DNA from: DRWZ01 sp964601505
GTDB taxonomy: Bacteria > Calescibacteriota > Calescibacteriia > Calescibacteriales > Calescibacteriaceae
NCBI GenBank assembly: GCA_964601505.1
Contig: CAZRNR010000005.1
Location: 4,073-68,072, forward strand
Direction: 5' to 3'
DNA length: 64,000 nucleotides
Part shown: one piece after another, positions 17,477 to 26,358 of the stretch
How positions within the stretch are numbered: the stretch's first letter is position 1
Layout: each line of letters begins with the position of its first letter
Made by a program: the position numbers and the translations under genes
Notes under the pieces: model-generated
What the model was told of the DNA's origin: nothing
Databases searched by the model: none
What the model saw: the letters and a program-made list of their open reading frames with translations, nothing else

Positions 17477-18945
17477 AATTAAATCTAGCTTCAGCTTTTT
17501 TCATACTTTGCTCACTCCTCATCTTGTATCCGAAAAATCTGGAAGAACTTTTCTACTATGATGATAACCCAGTAAGATATGCGATAGCAAAAAAGTGGGT
17601 CGAAAACAAGTTAAGCTATGATGAAAAAATTCTCTTCCTTGCTTATGGATCTTCTGAGATCTACATACCATTCTTTTACATTGCGAAATTTTTGAACATA
17701 AGCTATGAACTCACATACAATCTAGTATCTCTGGTACTATTTATCTCCACACTTTTATATGTTATGTCTCTTACAAGAAGAGAAGAGAAAAATTTTTATT
17801 TCATAACAGGATTATTTACTCTATTTGGAATAGTATGTGTCGCGAAAGGTTCTCTACACTGGTTTATAGCATCGAGCATAATTTTTGGCGTGTTATATTC
17901 TAAATCTGTAAAAATTTTACACTATGTTATGGTCGGATTTTCTTACATAATCTCTCCACCGTCAATAGTACCATCAGTTCTCATATCATTGGCTCTGTTG
18001 TTCAATGGAGAAAGAAAAAAATCTATGGTTTTTATCCTATCACTACCAATGCTTTTGGTGAAAATAGTGTTGGTTCATCCTATAGTTATACTCGATGCGA
18101 AAAGATCTTTAGATAGGAATTTTGGAAAAGACATCATAGATTGGTCACTTAATTCTTTCTGTCCTCCGGATTTGCGTGTATTCATCAGACCGATATTATT
18201 AGATTATTTCAAAGCACCCGTTCTCCCAGCGTTAGTTCTGTACACGATATCAATGAGGGCTATTTTAACGAAAGATAGATTTGCAATTTTATTATTCTCA
18301 TTTTTCTATGTAACCGCTTTCTTCTCAGTTTTTATCATCAAATTACAGTTAAAAGGATATGAAATATCAAAGTATTTAGTTTCAATCTTCTCCTTTATTT
18401 TCGCGTCGAACCCGTTTAGGCATGTTCCACTGCTTATGAGCTATCTCATTATTAAATCTGACCAGAATAAATACGACAAAATATTAACGAAATTTATTCT
18501 TGTATCACTATTTTTTTATTCAATATCATCTTTGATCAAAGATGAGGGTGAACTACCAACGGGTTTTCCAAAAGAAATAAAAAGTATTATAGAATTCCTT
18601 AGGAATTCTGATTCAAAAAACATCCTTTTTGAAGGAGATATACACACCATACAAAACAATAAATTAATCCATCCGCTTTACAACTCTCACATAATACCAT
18701 ACATATCAGAAGAAGTAGAAGGTAAAAAATTTTACGGTGGAATAATTCCGTTGTATTCTAGCAAATACAATTTTTTCGCCGGAAGGTTTAACCTGAAACC
18801 CCTTGAAAATTCTGATATACTGGATTTCATTGAAGATAAAAAAATAGACATGGTTATCTGCTGGACAGATATCTGTTCAGAATTTTTCAGCTCGAGCTAT
18901 GAAAAAGAGGAAATAGGGAAATTCAAAATCATAAGGTTAAAGTAG
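17473..18945 (+). CDS. Polytopic membrane protein, GT-C-like (paralogue A)
   Basis: A 490-residue membrane protein with about ten hydrophobic helices and a soluble C-terminal domain (about 375-490). The first extracytoplasmic loop holds YYDDNPVRYAIAKKWV, an acidic DD-N-P motif of the kind that is catalytic in GT-C glycosyltransferases. The tail includes ILFEGDIHTIQ, YGGIIPLYSSKYNFFAGRF and IDMVICWTDIC. It is closely related to the gene at 21155, with the same motifs in the same order. Each follows a radical SAM gene with a 4-bp overlap. A role in adding or modifying a sugar or lipid group on an envelope molecule is inference. Confidence 0.55.
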   Translation: MKLNLASAFFILCSLLILYPKNLEELFYYDDNPVRYAIAKKWVENKLSYDEKILFLAYGSSEIYIPFFYIAKFLNISYELTYNLVSLVLFISTLLYVMSLTRREEKNFYFITGLFTLFGIVCVAKGSLHWFIASSIIFGVLYSKSVKILHYVMVGFSYIISPPSIVPSVLISLALLFNGERKKSMVFILSLPMLLVKIVLVHPIVILDAKRSLDRNFGKDIIDWSLNSFCPPDLRVFIRPILLDYFKAPVLPALVLYTISMRAILTKDRFAILLFSFFYVTAFFSVFIIKLQLKGYEISKYLVSIFSFIFASNPFRHVPLLMSYLIIKSDQNKYDKILTKFILVSLFFYSISSLIKDEGELPTGFPKEIKSIIEFLRNSDSKNILFEGDIHTIQNNKLIHPLYNSHIIPYISEEVEGKKFYGGIIPLYSSKYNFFAGRFNLKPLENSDILDFIEDKKIDMVICWTDICSEFFSSSYEKEEIGKFKIIRLK

Positions 18946-19026
18946 ATATTAAATCAATATAGAAACATCAAGCAAAAACCAAATTCATACCCAAAATACA
19001 TTGAGTGAATTAATTATATATAACTA

Positions 19027-20076
19027 ATGATACTGAAAAGCAAACTCGGAATTTCATTTATTGGAAAAGCAAATATAGAAAGGTTGATTTATATAACTTG
19101 CAAGATTTTCCCTCAAGATTCAAAAACATTAAAAAGGCTTAAAAATCTATTGCTTTCTCTGATAGCTTGGAGATACGGTATAATTTTAGAAAGTATAAAG
19201 CCTGTCATCTTACAGGTTGAAGTTGTAAGAGGATGCAATTTCAATTGCATAATGTGCAGAGCTGGGGAGCTTGAAAAGGAATTCATGGAATTTGAACAAT
19301 TCAAAAAAATTTTAGATAAATTTGAAGAATCTATAGCATTAATACTCAACCTTGAAGGAGAACCATTTCTGTCAAAAGATATATTGAGGATGATAAACTA
19401 TGCAAGTGAAAGAAAAAAAATGATAGTAAGCTTGTTTTCGAATTTTTCAGTAATACCAAAACCAGAAGAGATAATAAGTTCTGGCTTATACGAGATAAAT
19501 GCATCTATTGATACCTTTGATGCCAAGAAATTCTCACAATTAAGACAGAATGGAAACCTAAAAATAGTTCTTAAGAATTTATCAGCAGTCATTGAGACGA
19601 GAAAGAAAATGGGGAAAAGTATACCTATAATAAGCTTGAATGCAACATACTCTAAAGAGAACGCTGAAGATGCAGAAAACATAATTCAAAACTCAATAAA
19701 TTTAGGTGTAGATAGAGTTAAATTTCAGAAACTTCTCAAAAACCTCCCCAGAACTCATGTCAAATTAAATATTCCCGGTAAATCAGAAATTGAGCATCTT
19801 ATAAAGCTGAAGGATAAATATAGAAAAAAGATAGATGTCATATTGAACAATTTTGAATTCAGCGACCCCAAAGGTTACTGCTATCTTGCGTATCTAATGC
19901 AGGTAATAAGAGTGAACGGAGAAACATATCCTTGCTGTATGCCGCATCCGTTTTTAGAAAATGGTTCTTTTGGATATCTTCTGAAAGATGAGAACAGAAG
20001 AGAAAGATTTATCAGAGATTTTAGAAAGTCGCCTAAAAAATTTTGTCAGCAATGTGAAATGTATTACAGGAAGTGA
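19027..20076 (+). CDS. Radical SAM protein with twitch/SPASM-like C-terminus (paralogue B)
   Basis: A 349-residue paralogue of the gene at 16397, clearly alike throughout: SLIAWRYG, ILQVEVVRGCNFNCIMCRAG (cluster motif), LNLEGEPFLS, NASIDTFDAKKF and VDRVKFQKLL. The C-terminal auxiliary-cluster motif is kept (GYCYLAYLMQVIRVNGETYPCC, then FCQQCEMYYRK). It starts after an 81-bp gap with TATATA six bases before the ATG, so it probably begins a second transcription unit. It abuts paralogue C, whose start overlaps or follows its stop. The substrate is unknown. Duplication of the whole radical SAM/membrane-protein cassette explains the arrangement. Confidence 0.8.
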   Translation: MILKSKLGISFIGKANIERLIYITCKIFPQDSKTLKRLKNLLLSLIAWRYGIILESIKPVILQVEVVRGCNFNCIMCRAGELEKEFMEFEQFKKILDKFEESIALILNLEGEPFLSKDILRMINYASERKKMIVSLFSNFSVIPKPEEIISSGLYEINASIDTFDAKKFSQLRQNGNLKIVLKNLSAVIETRKKMGKSIPIISLNATYSKENAEDAENIIQNSINLGVDRVKFQKLLKNLPRTHVKLNIPGKSEIEHLIKLKDKYRKKIDVILNNFEFSDPKGYCYLAYLMQVIRVNGETYPCCMPHPFLENGSFGYLLKDENRRERFIRDFRKSPKKFCQQCEMYYRK

Positions 20077-20081
20077 AATTT

Positions 20082-21158
20082 ATGGTTAAAAATAAACTGA
20101 AAAGGTTTCTAAATAAAATCAAGATGAATTGTCTTATCTTTTTAAAAGCATTCCCCCCACAAAAACCAATATTAGCTTCCAAGAGGCTAGAAAACTTTAT
20201 CAAAACATATATGTCTTGGAAATATGGAGCCAAGTTTGAAGATTTACAACCGTGTATGATTCAGATAGAGAATGTAAGAGGATGTAATATAAACTGCACC
20301 ATGTGCAATGCCGGAAACTTTCCCAAAATGTTCATTTCCTTTGATCAGTTCAAGAAAACTTTGAACATGTTTCCGAAAACCTTTCTTCTCGCACTTTACT
20401 ACTGGGGAGAACCATTCTTATCAAGGGAAACTCTTAAAATTTCAAAATATGCTAGCTTCGAAAAAAATATGCTAGTCAAAACATCCTCAAACTTCACAGT
20501 TATACCAGACCCGAAAGAAATCATCGAATCGGGAATATATCATATAAAAGCATCAATAGATACATTTGATGAGAAGAAATTTGCTGAAATCAGAAAAAAT
20601 GGGAATCTAAAAAAGATAACCTCAAACCTGGAAAATCTGATAAAAACAAAAAATAAAATGAAGAAATTTTTCCCCATAATAAGCATAAATTCCGTAGTCA
20701 TGGATGAAAACTTGGAAGATCTTGAAGACATCGTAAAAAAATCAATAGATCTTGGAGTAGATAGTGTTGAATTTTTGAGATTTCTCGGAATCCCGGGAAA
20801 GTCAAATTATGAATACAAAGATAAGAGAAAGGTTTTCAGTACTCTGAAAAAAATTCAGGAGAAGTATTCTGGTGAGATAGACATACTCATTCATAATTTT
20901 GAGAATTTTGGGACATATCAGAATAGATTTTGCCACTATGCATATTTTTCAAGTGTTATTGATATATATGGGAACATGTTTTGTCAGTTCTTTATTCTTG
21001 ATCCTAATTTTCAACCAGAATTATCAGGATTTGGCAATATATTCAAATCAGAAGTGAGAGATGTTTTAAGAAGAAGAAATTTTTTCATTTCAGATTTCAG
21101 GAAAGGCTCACCCGAACGCTGCAGATATTGTCCCCTTGATCTCAGAAGACAACAATGA
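20082..21158 (+). CDS. Radical SAM protein, diverged paralogue C
   Basis: About 358 residues and the most diverged of the three radical SAM paralogues. The cluster motif CNINCTMC is intact, followed by YWGEPFLS and KASIDTFDEKKF. The C-terminal auxiliary motif is altered: C-x12-G-x3-C (CHYAYFSSVIDIYGNMFC), with CC replaced by CQ, then RCRYCPLDLRR. The auxiliary cluster may therefore bind differently or be lost. An upstream GTG (20073) overlaps the previous stop, but the ATG at 20082 has AGGAAG at good spacing and is preferred. The 3' end overlaps the next gene by 4 bp. A heterodimer with paralogue B is possible, since the two are adjacent. Confidence 0.75.
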   Translation: MVKNKLKRFLNKIKMNCLIFLKAFPPQKPILASKRLENFIKTYMSWKYGAKFEDLQPCMIQIENVRGCNINCTMCNAGNFPKMFISFDQFKKTLNMFPKTFLLALYYWGEPFLSRETLKISKYASFEKNMLVKTSSNFTVIPDPKEIIESGIYHIKASIDTFDEKKFAEIRKNGNLKKITSNLENLIKTKNKMKKFFPIISINSVVMDENLEDLEDIVKKSIDLGVDSVEFLRFLGIPGKSNYEYKDKRKVFSTLKKIQEKYSGEIDILIHNFENFGTYQNRFCHYAYFSSVIDIYGNMFCQFFILDPNFQPELSGFGNIFKSEVRDVLRRRNFFISDFRKGSPERCRYCPLDLRRQQ

Positions 21159-22648
21159 AAAGATATGCTATAAACTTTATTTTTCTGATTCTCTGCTCCG
21201 CGGCTATTTTGTACCCTAAAAACATTAAAGAACTTTTCTACTACGATGATAACCCGATAAGGTACATGGTAGCAAAAATGTTTGTGGATGGTAGGTTATC
21301 CCGAGAAGATAAGATGTTTTTCATATCTTATGGTTCTTCTGAAATATACCTTCCATTTTTCTTTATAGCCAAGCACATAAAAGCAGAATACCAGATCACA
21401 TATAATATAGTATCTTTAATTTTTTTCGTGCTCTGCATATCATATATTTCTTTCATTTTTCGAAAAGATGAGGGAAACTTGAAACTTGTCACATATATTA
21501 TGACATTACTCGGAATAATATGTGTGAAAAAAGGTTCAATACACTGGCTTATCTCATCGACAATTTTCCTTTCAACTCTTTTATCAACCAAGCTCTCGAT
21601 AACTCGGTTCTTACTTATGGGTTTAGCATATTTGATATCCCCTACACTAATAATTACCTCAATTATATTTTCCATAATATTTCTGGTTCGAGGAGAAAAG
21701 AAAAGAGCTATATTTCTAATCAGCCCATTCTTGATAATTCTTCCAAAAACAATAATCATATCTGAAATGACGCTCAATGAAATAAGAGAACTGATATCTC
21801 TGGATTCTATAACGAGCAGAAAGATATCAGAGACGATAAAACCAACTATACCTGCAAGCTTTTATGCTTTTTTAAGATTCTTTTCAGTTGATTATGTTGA
21901 TAACAAAATTTCTGCCATCCTTATAACATACATAATATCCGCAAGGGCTATTTTTCTCACAAAACATAAAAAAGCTTTATTTATCTTTGCGCTGTTCTAT
22001 ATACTGGTTGGATTTTCAATTGCGGCTTTCAAAATATGGGGGAGTGGATTGAGAACATGGGAAAGTATTATAATCAGTATATTTGGAGTTCTATTTGTCT
22101 CAAATCCTTTCAGACATGCTCCTATTATCGTCTCATATCTAATCGCCACCTCAGATGTCAATAGATATGATAAAATCATCAACAAAGCAGTCATATTCAT
22201 ACTTGTATTTTGGTCTATAACGAATCTGATCAAAGGCAAAGGTGAGCTACCAGAAAAGGTTCCACATGATGTCAAGAACCTCATAGAATTTCTAAATAAT
22301 TCAGAAATAAAGAACATACTCATAGAAGGAGATACCCATATTTTGGAAAAATGGAAACTTATCCATCCAATCTATAATTCCCACATTGTATCATACATAG
22401 TAGCCGAAACAGAAAACAAGAAATTCTATGGTGGTATTATACCTTGGGATTCTTTCAAATTCAATTTTATTGCTGGAAAGTTCAAATCAAAACCCATCCA
22501 TGAATCAGATATAAAAGACTTCATAAAAGAAAAAAATATAGATATGGTTGTATGCTGGACAAATAAGTGTAAAAATTTCTTTAGAAATTCAGGAGAGATT
22601 GATGAATTTGGATTTTTCTTAGTGGTAACGCTTGAAAGACAGAAATAA
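21155..22648 (+). CDS. Polytopic membrane protein, GT-C-like (paralogue B)
   Basis: A 497-residue paralogue of the protein at 17473. The first-loop motif reads FYYDDNPIRYMVAKMFV, then ISYGSSEIYLPFFFIAKH, then about ten helices. The soluble C-terminal domain has ILIEGDTHILE, FYGGIIPWDSFKFNF and IDMVVCWTNKC. Its ATG overlaps the stop of radical SAM paralogue C. Its last 30 bp overlap the 3' end of the convergent terpene-cyclase-like gene. The conserved motifs shared by the two copies (DDNP loop, YGG-I-P tail) are the best candidates for function. The assignment to GT-C is by topology and motif only. Confidence 0.55.
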   Translation: MKRYAINFIFLILCSAAILYPKNIKELFYYDDNPIRYMVAKMFVDGRLSREDKMFFISYGSSEIYLPFFFIAKHIKAEYQITYNIVSLIFFVLCISYISFIFRKDEGNLKLVTYIMTLLGIICVKKGSIHWLISSTIFLSTLLSTKLSITRFLLMGLAYLISPTLIITSIIFSIIFLVRGEKKRAIFLISPFLIILPKTIIISEMTLNEIRELISLDSITSRKISETIKPTIPASFYAFLRFFSVDYVDNKISAILITYIISARAIFLTKHKKALFIFALFYILVGFSIAAFKIWGSGLRTWESIIISIFGVLFVSNPFRHAPIIVSYLIATSDVNRYDKIINKAVIFILVFWSITNLIKGKGELPEKVPHDVKNLIEFLNNSEIKNILIEGDTHILEKWKLIHPIYNSHIVSYIVAETENKKFYGGIIPWDSFKFNFIAGKFKSKPIHESDIKDFIKEKNIDMVVCWTNKCKNFFRNSGEIDEFGFFLVVTLERQK

Positions 22649-23581
22649 TGAGAGAGATTCAAGAACTAGAGCTGTTGTGAGAGCTTCCGAACCATAGGAT
22701 ACACGAAAAAGACTATACAGACCCTCTGTGAAAAAATCAAAAGAATCCCAACCCTGCTGCTTATTCTGGGTTTCAAGAAGGAAAGAAATCATCTGGTGAA
22801 AGTTATTTTTCACTCCAAGAAGAACTGACGAAGAAAGAATCAAAGCACAATCAAGAGGATTATTCCAATTAACCTCTTGTAAGTATTTTATCAAAGATTT
22901 ATGAGGAGAAATTTTAAGCTCAAAATAGACCCTAGATAAGAAATAAACAAAAGCCAAAGGAGTTTCATAATACAAACTTCTTATCTTAAAAAGCCCACTA
23001 TCTATTATTTTTGAAATAAATCTTTCCGTATCAGGTAGCCTTACACCAAAGAGAGAGAAGAAAAAAAGAATATTTGCATTCACACACCAATCTATATCAT
23101 TTATCCTTTTCAGATATGGGGCTCCTCTATCTTCAATCCAAGTGAAAAAAGAACCATCTTTTCTTTTGTATCTCAGAATATGACATGCTACATCGTAATA
23201 GTCAAAATTCACACCAAATCTTCTCAGCGCAGAAAGACAACACGATGTTGTATCAAGGTCAAAGTGAATATTTGAACCTTTTCCAAAGAATCTAAAGAAA
23301 CCATCTTCACTTTGAGAATGAATGAAACATATCAACCTATTTATCATGTTAGAAAGAGTAATTTCATCTCCAAGAACGATTCTCACAGCCTTCATAGAAT
23401 TCAGAATAACAGCATTCGCAAAAACATCTCTAACATATTCTTTTTGCCAGATTCTTGACTTTATACATCTTGTGCTTAAAAACTCTCCAGAATTAGTCTG
23501 GAGAGATGACAAGAAGCCCAAACCCTTTTTCAATGCAGATATAATATTTTCATAAGATGATATGAAATCAAAAGAATACAT
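22619..23581 (-). CDS. Alpha/alpha-barrel protein, squalene-cyclase/prenyltransferase-repeat type with a DxDTT motif
   Basis: A 320-residue all-helical protein of the prenyltransferase/squalene-oxidase-repeat superfamily, with repeated blocks such as SLQTNSGEF, SQSEDGFFRF, YKRKDGSFFTWIED and TQNKQQGWDSFDFF. At about residue 108-114 it has FDLDTTSCC. DxDTT is a variant of the DxDD general-acid motif of class II terpene cyclases. One barrel of this size is only half of a typical two-domain class II cyclase, so it may be a stand-alone barrel or a non-catalytic relative. It is 6 bp downstream of the UbiA-like gene, so the two are one operon. An isoprenoid or lipid role is inferred from this pairing. 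Confidence 0.5.
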   Translation of the reverse strand: MYSFDFISSYENIISALKKGLGFLSSLQTNSGEFLSTRCIKSRIWQKEYVRDVFANAVILNSMKAVRIVLGDEITLSNMINRLICFIHSQSEDGFFRFFGKGSNIHFDLDTTSCCLSALRRFGVNFDYYDVACHILRYKRKDGSFFTWIEDRGAPYLKRINDIDWCVNANILFFFSLFGVRLPDTERFISKIIDSGLFKIRSLYYETPLAFVYFLSRVYFELKISPHKSLIKYLQEVNWNNPLDCALILSSSVLLGVKNNFHQMISFLLETQNKQQGWDSFDFFTEGLYSLFRVSYGSEALTTALVLESLSLFLSFKRYH

Positions 23582-23587
23582 GATCTC

Positions 23588-24367
23588 TCATCTTGAAATA
23601 AGTATTAGAATACAGGCATTAGAAAAAATTAACCTGTAAAACATCCTATAAAAATTAATATAAGCTCTATTTGCAAATACAATCAAAGATGATATAAGAT
23701 GAAATATAAAAAGCATTGAGAAAAGTAAATTTAGAAAACCTTTATCCATTATATAATACGCAATAATGATATAAGCAACAGAGAAGAAAATAGACGAGAT
23801 AATAAAAACAAGTTTATCTCCCAAAAATATAGTGATGTTTTTCTGCTTGAGTATTTTATCTTCCTCAACATCTTGTATAAGGTCTATCATATACCCAGCT
23901 GTAAAGGCAAAAGAAATAGCAGAAGCAAGCATAAAAACTTTTAGGGAAAAAATTCCCGGATAACCAGAAAAAAGAGCGCCAAAATAAAATTGCAAAATAC
24001 CCCCAAGAAAATGAAGGAAAATATCTGCTATGATTAAAAATCTTCTTGAAAGATAATAAAGAAACCAGTTCAAAAATATAAATGTTGGAAATAGTTTGAT
24101 ATATATATTCTCTCCAAGGAGAATGAAAGAACTTACAAGTAAAAAACAAAGTGATAACAGAAACCACTTAACTGAGATAAAAAACTCTCCTAGGCTAAAG
24201 ACTGAAAGTGCGCAGAACAAACTTGATGTATAGAGAGAAATAACTTCGATAGGATTTGAGACATCAGAATATATAAAATAAGCAAACAAAGGTATACCGG
24301 ATAAAAAAGATGCTTCAAAGAAGCGCAATCTTACCAGAAAATCTACAAAATTTTTTAAAACAAACAC
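23588..24367 (-). CDS. UbiA-like membrane protein
   Basis: A 259-residue integral membrane protein with about eight helices. The segment GYMIDLIQDVEEDKILKQKN-ITIFLG is close to the second Asp-rich motif of UbiA prenyltransferases (D-x3-D-x-x-x-D, then T/I-x-x-x-L-G). The first motif (N-D-x-x-D) is not evident; the corresponding loop reads SVFSLGEFFIS. It may be a diverged or inactive UbiA, or the first motif is elsewhere. The start is GTG with TATAAA five bases upstream. It precedes the cyclase-like gene, and in isoprenoid pathways a UbiA enzyme often supplies or condenses a prenyl group that a cyclase then folds. Confidence 0.5.
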   Translation of the reverse strand: MFVLKNFVDFLVRLRFFEASFLSGIPLFAYFIYSDVSNPIEVISLYTSSLFCALSVFSLGEFFISVKWFLLSLCFLLVSSFILLGENIYIKLFPTFIFLNWFLYYLSRRFLIIADIFLHFLGGILQFYFGALFSGYPGIFSLKVFMLASAISFAFTAGYMIDLIQDVEEDKILKQKNITIFLGDKLVFIISSIFFSVAYIIIAYYIMDKGFLNLLFSMLFIFHLISSLIVFANRAYINFYRMFYRLIFSNACILILISR

Positions 24368-24738
24368 TTATTTTTATAATAATAATTTTAGTCAACCAAA
24401 TGTATCTAGAGCTCCTACATTTTTAACCAATACACAAGAAGATTAATAAAAGATATAAAAGAATTTTAAAATATGAATCTTTGGATTTTCAAAAAATAAC
24501 TCATATCCGAAAAATTGGATAACTTGATAACTCCACAGATAATAAACTTTAATATCTGAATGTAAATGTATTGATGTAAAAGATTACAACTTTTTAAGTA
24601 AATAAAATTACACAGAAGCTTCAAATACTATGGTATCAGTAGTTAGAAATAGTGGAACCAATTAGAAAAGTAATTAAGCGAGCAAGAAATCGTTCTCAAA
24701 GAGAAAAAGGATCAACAAAGTTATTAAAATATCTGGAT

Positions 24739-26358
24739 ATGCTCAAGAAACAAATAGTTTTGGTGATTCTGTTTTGGTTTTTGGCATACTGTGCAAACGA
24801 GCCTGGGGAACAACAGCAAACCAGACAACAACAAATTACTCAACAGCAGACTCAAAACATACAACAATCTCCTACTGTCCCAACATACAATCAAGATATA
24901 AAACCTATATTTGACCAAAATTGTGTATCTTGCCATAGAGCTGGCGGACAAGCTTCATCCTACCCTCTTGACTCATACCAGAATATAATGAACGGAAGAA
25001 CAAACTGTACCTCTACAACTGAAAAAAGATACATCGTTCCTTCAAATTCAAACTCAAGCTATCTTTATAAGAAAATAATAGGCACACAAGATATTTGTGG
25101 TGGTAAAATGCCCCCTTCAGGAAACCTTCCCCAAGACAAAATAGAACTTATCAAAAAATGGATAGATGCTGGAGCACCCGAGTCAACCACAACCAGCGGA
25201 GGAACATCTGGTGAATCAGGTAGTGGATCAACGTCAGGTGGAAACTCAGGAAGTAGTTCGGATACAACATCTGGAGGCTCAAGTGGCAGTTCTGATGGTA
25301 TTTCTGATGGAACATCTGGTGGAACTTCTGGAGGAAGCTCGGGAGGAACATCTGGGAGTTCAAGTGGTGGATCTGGTGGTGGTGGAGGGAAAACACCTCC
25401 AGCTGTATTTGGAAAATACATATACACTGTTTCGGAGGAAGGTAAGATAATAAGGTGGGATGGTAGCAGAAAAGAAATATTCTTTGATATAGGAAGCAAT
25501 ACAAGAATAGTCTCTCCATCAATAGATGAATACGGAAACCTTTATTTTTCTGCATGGGATGGACATACATACTCCATTGATAATAATGGAAACTTAAGAT
25601 GGAAGATACACTTTGGAAAATGCGACGGAGTATCAATACATGATAACATATTTTTCGGATGTGAAAATGGAGTATTCTATGAATTAACAAAGGATGGTTA
25701 TATAATTCATTCAATCTTTCTTGGTGGTCCAATTGTTTCAGCTCCCCTAATACTACAAGACGGGAAAGCTGTCATAGGATCGGACAACGGGAAGATATAT
25801 GAGATCAAAGATGGAAAAGTTCTGAAATCTTTTGAAACAAATGGTAAAATAAGAGAAACCCCAGCAATAGACAAGAACAGCAATATATACTTTGGATCAT
25901 ACGACACTTATATCTATTCAATCTCACCTGATTTCAAAATCAGATGGAAATTCAAAACAGGTGGAGGTATATATTCTGGTTGCTCGCTATGGGAAAAATC
26001 AGGTAAAACGGTATGCACGATAGGATCAAAAGATGGTTATACATACACAGTAGATGAGAACGGGAATCTTGTTTGGAAAGTTCAAACAGGAGATGTTTCC
26101 ACTGTCCCACTCATAGGAATCAAGAACATATATGTCTTATCTGATGATAATGAAATCTTCGCAATATCTAAGGAAGGAATTATAATATCTCGGTATAAAA
26201 CAGAACCAACATACTATTCATCACCTGCTATTGCTTTCGGAGAGGTTGTAGTGAGCACAGAACTTGGAGAAATTCTGAAATTCGGTTTTCAAGATGAGCT
26301 ACTCCCTGGCTGGACAACAGCTCGTGGAAATTTACAAAGAACAGGAGGATTAAAATAG
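24739..26358 (+). CDS. Cytochrome c / PQQ-like beta-propeller protein with Gly-Ser-Thr linker
   Basis: About 539 residues. The N-terminal signal (MLKKQIVLVILFWFLAYC) ends in a possible lipidation Cys, though Tyr at -1 is unusual. A Gln-rich stretch follows, then a single-heme domain with NCVSCHRAGG (CxxCH) and a distal Met in GGKMPPSGNLP. Next is a low-complexity linker of about 75 Gly/Ser/Thr residues. The last ~320 residues are PQQ-like beta-propeller blades (VSPSIDEYGNLYFSAWDG, TPAIDKNSNIYFGSYD). It is probably an exported electron-transfer or substrate-binding protein. The ATG at 24739 starts right at a good signal peptide with TAAAAT eight bases upstream; a GTG at 24652 would add a charged extension before it and is rejected. 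Confidence 0.7.
   Translation: MLKKQIVLVILFWFLAYCANEPGEQQQTRQQQITQQQTQNIQQSPTVPTYNQDIKPIFDQNCVSCHRAGGQASSYPLDSYQNIMNGRTNCTSTTEKRYIVPSNSNSSYLYKKIIGTQDICGGKMPPSGNLPQDKIELIKKWIDAGAPESTTTSGGTSGESGSGSTSGGNSGSSSDTTSGGSSGSSDGISDGTSGGTSGGSSGGTSGSSSGGSGGGGGKTPPAVFGKYIYTVSEEGKIIRWDGSRKEIFFDIGSNTRIVSPSIDEYGNLYFSAWDGHTYSIDNNGNLRWKIHFGKCDGVSIHDNIFFGCENGVFYELTKDGYIIHSIFLGGPIVSAPLILQDGKAVIGSDNGKIYEIKDGKVLKSFETNGKIRETPAIDKNSNIYFGSYDTYIYSISPDFKIRWKFKTGGGIYSGCSLWEKSGKTVCTIGSKDGYTYTVDENGNLVWKVQTGDVSTVPLIGIKNIYVLSDDNEIFAISKEGIIISRYKTEPTYYSSPAIAFGEVVVSTELGEILKFGFQDELLPGWTTARGNLQRTGGLK

Noticed and set aside
21328..21777. Minus-strand frame of 149 codons
   Set aside because: Lies wholly inside the GT-C-like paralogue B, whose motifs and 4-bp coupling support the plus strand.
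25065..25499. Pro-rich minus-strand frame of 144 codons
   Set aside because: It is the antisense of the Gly/Ser/Thr linker of the cytochrome/propeller gene; its composition follows from that low-complexity region.
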